From Actinomycetes bacterium (GTDB taxonomy: Bacteria; Actinomycetota; Acidimicrobiia; Spongiisociales; UBA5794): 5,627 nucleotides of DNA. The stretch covers positions 1 to 5,627 of the forward strand of contig JAHEEL010000156.1 of assembly GCA_024640745.1 (NCBI GenBank), in the 5' to 3' direction. The notes beneath the pieces are model-generated. The model was not told the DNA's origin. It searched no databases and was given only the letters and a program-made list of their open reading frames with translations. Position 1 is the first letter of the stretch, and each line of letters begins with the position of its first letter. Shown here piece by piece: positions 1-4,866 of the stretch. Position numbers and translations under genes: made by a program.

Positions 1-1
1 A

Positions 2-34
2 TCTCAGCGGCGGCTCGTGACCGAGGCGGACTAG
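2..34 (+). CDS. Possible C-terminal tail of an upstream gene (partial)
   Basis: Reading from base 2 gives ten codons (SQRRLVTEAD) followed by TAG at 32-34, three bases before the hmuT ATG. Such close spacing would fit an upstream gene in the same operon. The fragment is too short to identify, and another frame also closes early (TGA at 18-20), so the correct frame cannot be proved from this window. Confidence 0.3.
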   Translation, partial: SQRRLVTEAD

Positions 35-37
35 CGG

Positions 38-1084
38 ATGAAACACGGTAGCGCCCGATCGATTCGCGGCCCGGCGCTCGTCGTGGCGATGGCGAGTCTG
101 GCGCTAGCGGCAACGGCGTGCTCGTCGTCCGGCACGATCTCTTCAACCGCAGCTACGCCCGCACCGAGTACGTCCTCGACGGCACCTGCGACGGCGAGCA
201 CGCCGGCGACCACAACCACGGCGACAACCGAGGCGCCAGATGGGATCTTTGTCGGGGTGGACGGGGCGATCGCCGATGTCAGCGACACGTCGCGCATCGT
301 GTCACTCACCGGCGACATCACTGAGATCATCTACGAGCTCGGTCTCGGCGATCGAGTCGTGGCAGTGGACATCACGACCACGTATCCGCCGGAGGCCAAC
401 GACCTCAAGCGGAACGGGGGCAATGTCGGATTCGGCCAGGCACTCACGCCCGAAGCCGTGCTTCGCTATGAGCCGACGCTGGTGATCGGAGACGACTCGA
501 TCGAGCCGGTCGAAACCATCGAGCAGCTTCGCGACGCAGGGGTACCGGTCGCGATCCTCGAGTATCGCACGACGCTCGAAGGTGTCGGGGAGAAGATCGA
601 GGAAGTTGCTCGGATCCTCGGCGTCGAGTCGGCGGGCGCCGCACTCGCCGAGCGCGTGATGCAGGAGGTCGAGACCGCCCGGGAGCGAGCGAGCGAGGCG
701 GGATTGGGCCAGCGAATGGTCTACCTGTATACCCGCGGCCCGTCGCTCATCTACATCTTCGGTCGGGGGATTCCCACGAACGCGATGATCGAGGGAGCCG
801 GTGGGTTCGATGCGGGAGCAGAGCTCGGCGAGGGTCCGATCCCGCTCACGCCCGAGGCCCTGGTGGCAGCGGCACCGGACGTGATCGTTGTTCCCGAATC
901 TGGGATCACCGGGCTTGGTGGGTTCGACGCGCTTCTCGAGATCCCGGGTGTGTCCGAGACACCCGCAGGTCGCGATCGCGCGTTCCTCGCATACGACGAA
1001 GCCTTCTTCTTCAATCTCGGACCACGCGCGGGTGCGGCACTCGATCAATTCGTGACCGATCTGGTTGCGATCGCGTCCCGATAG
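38..1084 (+). CDS. hmuT: Haem ABC transporter substrate-binding lipoprotein (HmuT-like)
   Basis: This is a 348-residue class III periplasmic-type binding protein that would capture haem outside the membrane and hand it to the HmuU/HmuV importer. A basic and hydrophobic signal peptide (about 1-27) ends in a lipobox, LAATAC, so Cys28 is the likely lipidated residue. It is followed by a low-complexity Thr/Ser/Ala/Pro spacer (about 29-68) that lifts the domain off the membrane. The binding domain (about 86-345) begins IVSLTGDITEIIYELGLGDRVVAVD. Tyr116, in DITTTYPPEA, aligns by eye with the haem-ligand tyrosine of ShuT/HmuT proteins. The following G-x-V-G-F-x-x-A-L-T-P-E-A-V stretch and the late NLGPR motif (326-330) are also typical. 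The ATG at 38 is preceded by GAGG (23-26). The stop overlaps the hmuU GTG by one base. A siderophore or cobalamin ligand is the main alternative, but the Tyr motif and the HmuV-like partner favour haem. Confidence 0.86.
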   Translation: MKHGSARSIRGPALVVAMASLALAATACSSSGTISSTAATPAPSTSSTAPATASTPATTTTATTEAPDGIFVGVDGAIADVSDTSRIVSLTGDITEIIYELGLGDRVVAVDITTTYPPEANDLKRNGGNVGFGQALTPEAVLRYEPTLVIGDDSIEPVETIEQLRDAGVPVAILEYRTTLEGVGEKIEEVARILGVESAGAALAERVMQEVETARERASEAGLGQRMVYLYTRGPSLIYIFGRGIPTNAMIEGAGGFDAGAELGEGPIPLTPEALVAAAPDVIVVPESGITGLGGFDALLEIPGVSETPAGRDRAFLAYDEAFFFNLGPRAGAALDQFVTDLVAIASR

Positions 1085-2109
1085 TGGCCACGAACGTCGC
1101 GCTGTCAGTCGATCCCCACGCAGCGAGGAGGCGGTGGTTCTGGCTCGTCGGAAGTGCTGTTGCCATCGCGGCGGCATTCGTATCGCTTGCCGTCGGGGCC
1201 GTCGACATCAGCGTCGCGGATGTGCTCGGCGTATTCGCGGCGAAGCTGGGTCTCCGAGAATCAAGTGAGCAGGCTGCTGCGGTCGTGTGGGGCATTCGGA
1301 TGCCCCGCTTGCTCGTCGGATTCGCGGTCGGGGCAACGCTCGGCCTCGTCGGCGCCGTGATGCAGGGCCTGCTGAGGAATGATCTTGCCGACCCGCAACT
1401 CCTCGGCATCGGCCCGGGTGCGGCGATCGGTGCGGCGATCGGTGCGGCGGCCGCCGGCGTCCGTGGCGCAATTGCTGGAGGCGTGTTTGCCGGGGTGGTG
1501 ACGGCGCTCGTGCTGCGCCGCCTCGTGCGTCGCGTCTCGATCGACCCTACGCGGATCATCCTTTCCGGCGTCGCACTCGGAGCCGCGCTGAGTGCCTGGG
1601 TTGGGTTCGTAGTGTTCGGCGCAGAGCGCGCCGCGGTTCCGCCGCTCGAGTTCTGGCTGCTCGGAAGCCTTGCCGGAGCGACCTGGCAGACGTTCGGTAG
1701 TGCTGTCGCATTCATCGTTCTGACCACGGGCGCACTTCTGACGGCAACTCGCAGTCTCGATCTCTTCGCCCTCGGCGAACCGGAAGCGCGGCATCTCGGC
1801 GTCGACACCACGATGGTGACGACCCTCGTGCTCGTCGGTTGCGGCGCGGCGGTCGGGGCAACCGTCGGCGCCGTTGGGATCGTGTCGTTCGTCGGTCTTC
1901 TCACGCCGTTCCTCATGCGACCGATCGTGGGATACTCCCATCGCTACCTCCTGCCGGCCTCGATGCTCGCTGGAGGAACGTTCGTGGTGGTCGCTGATCT
2001 CGCAGCGAGGAGCATCTTCGAACCGGTGGAGATTCCGGTGGGGTTGATCACGGCCGCCGTCGGTGGACCCGTCTTCCTGTGGCTGCTGGTACGGAAGCGC
2101 CATGTCTGA
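1084..2109 (+). CDS. hmuU: Haem ABC transporter permease, FecCD family (HmuU-like)
   Basis: This 341-residue polytopic membrane protein would form the channel of the haem importer as a homodimer. Family hallmarks are clear. RMPRLLVGFAVGA (72-84) and the following AVMQGLLRNDLADPQLLG (91-108) match the FecCD/BtuC core. LGEPEARHLGVD (230-241) is the coupling-helix region that docks on the ATPase. The end, from GAVGIVSFVGLL (262-273) through YSHRYLLPASML to EIPVGLITAAVGGPVF (316-331), is also classical. About ten membrane helices are expected, and the length is normal. The start is the GTG at 1084, which shares its G with the hmuT stop codon (TAGTG). No good ribosome site precedes it, so translational coupling is likely. 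Phe276 stands where most family members have His in the VGLxxPH motif. Haem as substrate is inferred from the neighbouring HmuT and HmuV. Confidence 0.88.
   Translation: MATNVALSVDPHAARRRWFWLVGSAVAIAAAFVSLAVGAVDISVADVLGVFAAKLGLRESSEQAAAVVWGIRMPRLLVGFAVGATLGLVGAVMQGLLRNDLADPQLLGIGPGAAIGAAIGAAAAGVRGAIAGGVFAGVVTALVLRRLVRRVSIDPTRIILSGVALGAALSAWVGFVVFGAERAAVPPLEFWLLGSLAGATWQTFGSAVAFIVLTTGALLTATRSLDLFALGEPEARHLGVDTTMVTTLVLVGCGAAVGATVGAVGIVSFVGLLTPFLMRPIVGYSHRYLLPASMLAGGTFVVVADLAARSIFEPVEIPVGLITAAVGGPVFLWLLVRKRHV
1417..1449 (+). repeat. 12-bp in-frame tandem repeat within hmuU
   Basis: The unit GGTGCGGCGATC is present twice perfectly (1417-1428 and 1429-1440), and a third copy (1441-1449) matches nine of its twelve bases. 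It encodes GAAI-GAAI-GAAA (residues 112-123) in a Gly/Ala-rich membrane helix just after the LADPQLLG motif. The period is a multiple of three, so copy-number changes would keep the frame. Confidence 0.7.
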
Positions 2110-2884
2110 GTCGATCGTCGTTGCGGAGCAGGTGTCGTACCGTGTCAACGATGCGGTCTTGATCGACGACGTCAGCATGCATGCGCAACCCGGAGAGCTC
2201 GTCGCTCTCGCTGGTCCGAACGGAGCCGGCAAGTCGACCATGCTGCGACTCCTTGCCGGTGACCTCAAACCGGAGTCAGGCACCGTCCGTGTAGCAGGAT
2301 TGGACACCCACCGTGCGCCGCCGGCCGAGGTGGCGCGAGCGCGATCGGTCATGCGTCAGGGGCGGAGCGCCGATGTCCCGTTCACGGCGGCGGCGGTCGT
2401 GTCGATGGGGCGGTATCCCCATCGGAGTGATCCGGACAATTCCAAGGCCGCCGATCTGCGGGCGATCGGCGCCGCCATGGAACGCGTTGATGTCGTTCAC
2501 TTGGCCGCCCGCGTATTCGCAACGCTCAGTGGGGGAGAGCAGACGCGCGTCGTGATCGCGAGGATCCTTGCGCAGGACGCGCCGGTTGTGCTCCTCGACG
2601 AACCGACGACGGCCCTCGACGTCGCTCACCAGGAACGGGTGCTCGCAGCGATTCGGCGGATGGCAAACGAAGGGAGGTCTGTGGTCGCGGTGCTCCACGA
2701 TCTCAACGCGGCGGCTCACTACGCAGACCGAATCGTCCTCCTCCGGGCCGGGGCCGTCTGCGCTGAAGGCGCACCGATCGAGGTGCTCGAGCGTGGACTC
2801 CTCTCGGAGTTGTACGGACAGCCGATGATCGTCACCGATCATCCGACCCGCAACTGTCCGCTGGTACTCACCTCGGACGAGTAG
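2102..2884 (+). CDS. hmuV: Haem ABC transporter ATP-binding protein (HmuV-like)
   Basis: This 260-residue cytoplasmic ATPase would power haem import through HmuU. All nucleotide-binding motifs are intact: Walker A GPNGAGKST (38-46), Q-loop Gln86, signature LSGGE (142-146), Walker B VVLLDEP (162-168) with Glu167 as catalytic base, and H-loop His199 in VLHDLN. The C-terminal HPTRNCPLVL (247-256) resembles the HPxxGxPLVLP ending typical of HmuV proteins, which supports haem over siderophore or cobalamin. The frame is open from a GTG at 2063, but the ATG at 2102 is the better start. It lies just after GGAAG (2093-2097), overlaps the hmuU stop by eight bases (ATGTCTGA), and the protein then begins at the normal first beta strand. 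It is the last gene of the operon; a hairpin follows within 12 bases of the stop. Confidence 0.9.
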   Translation: MSESIVVAEQVSYRVNDAVLIDDVSMHAQPGELVALAGPNGAGKSTMLRLLAGDLKPESGTVRVAGLDTHRAPPAEVARARSVMRQGRSADVPFTAAAVVSMGRYPHRSDPDNSKAADLRAIGAAMERVDVVHLAARVFATLSGGEQTRVVIARILAQDAPVVLLDEPTTALDVAHQERVLAAIRRMANEGRSVVAVLHDLNAAAHYADRIVLLRAGAVCAEGAPIEVLERGLLSELYGQPMIVTDHPTRNCPLVLTSDE

Positions 2885-2895
2885 CACAGGCCGGC

Positions 2896-2911
2896 GCGTG
2901 CAACCGCACGC
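2896..2911 (+). terminator. Small hairpin just after hmuV
   Basis: GCGTGC and GCACGC form a 6-bp stem with an AACC loop, starting 12 bases after the hmuV stop. There is no T-run after it, so it would be a weak terminator or a 3'-end stabilising structure at most. Confidence 0.3.
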
Positions 2912-2938
2912 CGTTGCGGCCCGGCTGCCAAAGTCAAA

Positions 2939-2960
2939 CGGCCCGGGGCGCCCCGGGCCG
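2939..2960. terminator. Perfect 22-bp GC-rich palindrome between convergent genes
   Basis: The arms CGGCCCGGGG (2939-2948) and CCCCGGGCCG (2951-2960) are exact reverse complements around a central CG, giving a very stable hairpin in RNA from either strand. It sits 25 bases beyond the thioredoxin stop codon and 54 beyond the hmuV stop. Read on the minus strand it is followed at once by TTTGACTT, a short T-rich tract, so it best fits intrinsic termination of the thioredoxin transcript. On the plus strand it is followed by CTTCACT, a poorer tract. It may serve both convergent transcripts. Confidence 0.72.
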
Positions 2961-2985
2961 CTTCACTCGGCTTCAAGAGCCCCGA

Positions 2986-3396
2986 CTACTCGCCGTGATC
3001 GGCGTGCGCATGCTCATGATCTTCATGATCGTGGGCACCGGACGTGCTCGCGATCTCTTGGCGGACAGCATCCATGTCGAGGCCTTCGATTTGCCCGATC
3101 AGGTCGACGAGGGTGTCTTCGGGAAGGGCGCCCGGCTGTGAGAAGACTCCGATCTTCTCCTTGAACGCCATGAGCGTCGGGATCGATCGAATCTGGAAGT
3201 ACCCGGCGAGTTCCTGTTCGACTTCGGTGTCGACCTTGGCGAAGACGATGTCCGGGTACTTCTCCGAAACCGCTTCGTAGGTGGGTGCAAACATCTTGCA
3301 CGGACCGCACCAGTCCGCCCAGAAGTCGACGAGAACCACGTCGTTTTCGAGGATCGTCGTTTCAAAGGTGTCTTTGGTGAGATTGACGGTTGCCAT
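2986..3396 (-). CDS. trxA: Thioredoxin (CGPC) with His/acidic-rich C-terminal tail
   Basis: This is a 136-residue cytosolic thiol-disulfide reductase of the thioredoxin fold, without a signal peptide. The active site is WADWCGPCK, with Cys30 (nucleophile) and Cys33. The buried Asp of classical thioredoxins is Asp24 in VLVDFWA, and the cis-proline loop is Pro73 in RSIPT. The fold ends near residue 106, matching the usual length of about 105-110. The remainder is a linker and a tail (121-136, AHDHEDHEHAHADHGE) with six His alternating with Asp/Glu, which looks metal-binding. The ATG at 3396 was chosen because it begins the first strand and is preceded by GGAG nine bases upstream. The open frame extends further upstream to 3576 but crosses the operator and is not thioredoxin-like. 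A CsoR/CstR-type operator lies 44 bases upstream, suggesting induction by copper or reactive sulfur. It is probably an accessory rather than the housekeeping thioredoxin, so the symbol names the family only. Confidence 0.92.
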   Translation of the reverse strand: MATVNLTKDTFETTILENDVVLVDFWADWCGPCKMFAPTYEAVSEKYPDIVFAKVDTEVEQELAGYFQIRSIPTLMAFKEKIGVFSQPGALPEDTLVDLIGQIEGLDMDAVRQEIASTSGAHDHEDHEHAHADHGE

Positions 3397-3439
3397 GAGT
3401 TCAGTCTCCGTTCCTTGTCGGTCTCCCAGACACAACCCT

Positions 3440-3458
3440 AATACCCCTGGGGGGTATT
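3440..3458. promoter_or_regulatory. CsoR/CstR-family operator-like palindrome upstream of the thioredoxin gene
   Basis: AATACCCC-TGG-GGGGTATT is a perfect 8-3-8 inverted repeat centred on 3449. ATACCCC/GGGGTAT dyads are the recognised operator form of the CsoR/RcnR/CstR (DUF156) repressor family, which senses Cu(I), Ni/Co or persulfides. Its inner edge is 44 bases from the thioredoxin start codon, where a core promoter would lie: on the minus strand the outer arm runs into TATTAGGGT, a possible -10 (TAGGGT at 3440-3435), although no good -35 is visible. Binding there would block transcription. The nearest divergent gene starts more than 300 bases away, so thioredoxin is the likely target. The regulator itself is not in the window. 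Confidence 0.7.
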
Positions 3459-3777
3459 CCCGCCTCCCCGGCCACGGAGCAACAACCGACAGATCACGAC
3501 CGGATGAACGGCCCAACGCAGGTACGGCGCTACCCGCGTACTCACCCATGGCCGCCCCAACGTGGGCCAGCCTCAATCGGCAGATGGCGTTATAACAGGC
3601 CTTTGGTCCCTAGCCACCGGTCCCTCGTTCCCGTCTCATGGGCCCCGTGGCGACGCGTACGAAACGGAGAGGCGACGCGCTTCGGGTGAACGGCACGACC
3701 CCTCGCCGGTCGAACGTTCGGGGCCCTGGAGGCGGGGCTCGAGCACGGTGCCGCGGGTACGTACTGAAGGGAACGAG
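3459..3777. other. Divergent intergenic region and probable cytochrome leader
   Basis: This stretch of about 320 bases between the operator and the cytochrome c gene has no convincing gene. An open frame in phase with the cytochrome covers 3562-3777, but its product is Arg/Ser/Pro/Gly-rich and lies in front of a clear signal peptide, so it is treated as chance openness in GC-rich DNA. Visible elements are an isolated AT-rich TATAAC (3591-3596), a 7-bp direct repeat GGTCCCT (3605-3611 and 3619-3625), a repeated GGCGACGCG, a hairpin with CGACC/GGTCG arms, and a palindrome CGAACGTTCG (3711-3720). No known riboswitch core was recognised. Confidence 0.5.
3591..3596 (+). promoter_or_regulatory. Possible -10 element for the cytochrome genes
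   Basis: TATAAC is a good sigma-70-type -10 hexamer and stands out in a GC-rich context. No clear -35 is seen about 17 bases upstream. If it is used, the cytochrome mRNA would have a leader of about 175 bases. Confidence 0.3.
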
Positions 3778-4866
3778 GTGAGCCGGTCGGTCAGGAACCT
3801 GCTACTTTTCGTAGCAGCGATCGTCGTATTGAGCATGGCCGCGTCGGATCGAGCGAGTGCACAGACTCCCTCGTCGTGGGACAACGAAACCTGTCTCGGA
3901 TGCCACGGTGAACCCGGGCTCTCTGCGGAACTCCCCTCGGGCGAGATCCTCGACCTCACGGTCGACGAGGATCAATGGCACGATTCCCTGCATGCCGCGT
4001 GGGATCTGAAGTGCATCCTCTGCCATACGGAGATCACGGCCATTCCTCATGATTCCCCTCCGTCCAGCGATCGCCGCGAGTACGCGACCCAGAAGTCTGA
4101 AGGCTGCGTGGTGTGTCACCGCGAGCAGGAAGTGTTCGACGACGGCGTCCATGCACAGGCACGCGAGGAGGGCAACACGGCGGCTGCCGTGTGCTCGGAC
4201 TGCCATGACGCGCACTATGTGAGCGATCCGCCGCTGAGTCGTGTCGAGATCCCGGAGACGTGTCGAACCTGTCACTCGGAGATCTACGACCGGTACGAGG
4301 AAAGCGTGCACGGCGGAGCCCTTTCCGACGGGAACCCGGACGTGCCCACCTGTACCGACTGCCACGGCGTCCACGACATCGAGGGGCCGAGTCGCGGACC
4401 CTTCCACCTGTATTCGCCCGCGATCTGCGCAACCTGCCACGCAGACGAGGAACTGATGTCGGAATACGGCATCAGGACCGATGTATTCGATACCTACGTC
4501 GCCGACTTCCACGGCAGAACGATCACGTTGTTCCAGGAGATCACGCCCGACCAGGACACCAATGCACCGGTTTGTGTTTCCTGTCACGGTGTTCACGACA
4601 TCCAGCCCGCGGACGAAGAGGGCAGCAAGGTTGCCCAGGCGAACCTTCAGGCGACCTGCCAGCAATGTCACCCGAATGCTGACGTCGCGTTTCCCGAAGC
4701 CTGGATGAGTCATTACTCCGCGAGCGCCGACGAGTGGCCGGTCGTCTACTGGGTTCGACTGTTCTACCGGATTCTGATTCCGGTTGTGATCGGGGCGATG
4801 CTGGTCTACGTCGCAATCGATCTTCTCGGTCGTTGGCGGAGGAGGAAGGAGGTGCAGCATGCGTGA
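3778..4866 (+). CDS. Exported nine-haem c-type cytochrome with C-terminal membrane anchor
   Basis: This 362-residue protein would carry electrons on the outer face of the cytoplasmic membrane. The signal peptide is about 1-28 (cut predicted at ASA|Q). Nine CXXCH sites begin at Cys39, 79, 110, 139, 162, 192, 217, 266 and 294. Eleven further exported His residues (68, 72, 91, 125, 146, 178, 199, 210, 245, 273, 312) are enough for bis-His ligation of every haem. The CXXCH-GVHDI pattern recurs, pointing to repeated di-haem units. One membrane helix (about 329-350) precedes an Arg/Lys-rich cytoplasmic end (GRWRRRKE), so the haem domain faces outwards. The GTG at 3778 is chosen because it opens the signal peptide and follows GAAGGGA (3766-3772) with normal spacing; the frame is open back to 3562 without protein-like sequence. 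It overlaps the cytochrome b gene by eight bases. No enzyme active site is evident, and haemless Cys residues are absent. An electron-transfer role with the cytochrome b is inferred. Confidence 0.88.
   Translation: MSRSVRNLLLFVAAIVVLSMAASDRASAQTPSSWDNETCLGCHGEPGLSAELPSGEILDLTVDEDQWHDSLHAAWDLKCILCHTEITAIPHDSPPSSDRREYATQKSEGCVVCHREQEVFDDGVHAQAREEGNTAAAVCSDCHDAHYVSDPPLSRVEIPETCRTCHSEIYDRYEESVHGGALSDGNPDVPTCTDCHGVHDIEGPSRGPFHLYSPAICATCHADEELMSEYGIRTDVFDTYVADFHGRTITLFQEITPDQDTNAPVCVSCHGVHDIQPADEEGSKVAQANLQATCQQCHPNADVAFPEAWMSHYSASADEWPVVYWVRLFYRILIPVVIGAMLVYVAIDLLGRWRRRKEVQHA
4846..4853 (+). promoter_or_regulatory. Perfect Shine-Dalgarno site for the cytochrome b gene
   Basis: AAGGAGGT lies five bases before the ATG at 4859, inside the last codons of the cytochrome c gene. 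It fixes the start of the following gene and suggests strong, coupled translation of the pair. Confidence 0.85.

Noticed and set aside
2063..2101. Earlier GTG start for hmuV
   Set aside because: It would add 13 residues with no similarity to the family and overlap hmuU by 47 bases. The ATG at 2102 has the typical 8-base overlap and a GGAAG site.
1261..2352. Long antisense open frames over the hmu genes
   Set aside because: Their products are Arg/Ser/Pro/His-rich and follow the reverse of well-conserved genes, a usual effect of high-GC codon bias.
38..2884. Siderophore or vitamin B12 importer rather than haem importer
   Set aside because: It cannot be fully excluded, but the TTTYPPEA tyrosine motif in the binding protein and the HPxxxxPLVL ending of the ATPase fit haem systems better.
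3397..3576. 60-residue N-terminal extension of the thioredoxin
   Set aside because: It runs through the CsoR-type operator and has no thioredoxin-like sequence. The ATG at 3396 has a Shine-Dalgarno site and gives a normal fold start.
3711..3720. CGAACGTTCG palindrome as a LexA (SOS) box
   Set aside because: Actinobacterial LexA sites need a spacer of about four bases between GAAC and GTTC; here the half-sites abut.
3562..3777. N-terminal extension of the nine-haem cytochrome from an upstream GTG
   Set aside because: It would put 72 Arg/Ser/Pro-rich residues before a clear signal peptide. The GTG at 3778 has a good ribosome site and begins the signal peptide.
3597..3777. Cyclic-di-GMP or cobalamin riboswitch in the cytochrome leader
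   Set aside because: I looked for the conserved core strings of these classes and did not find them. Only generic GC-rich stems are visible.
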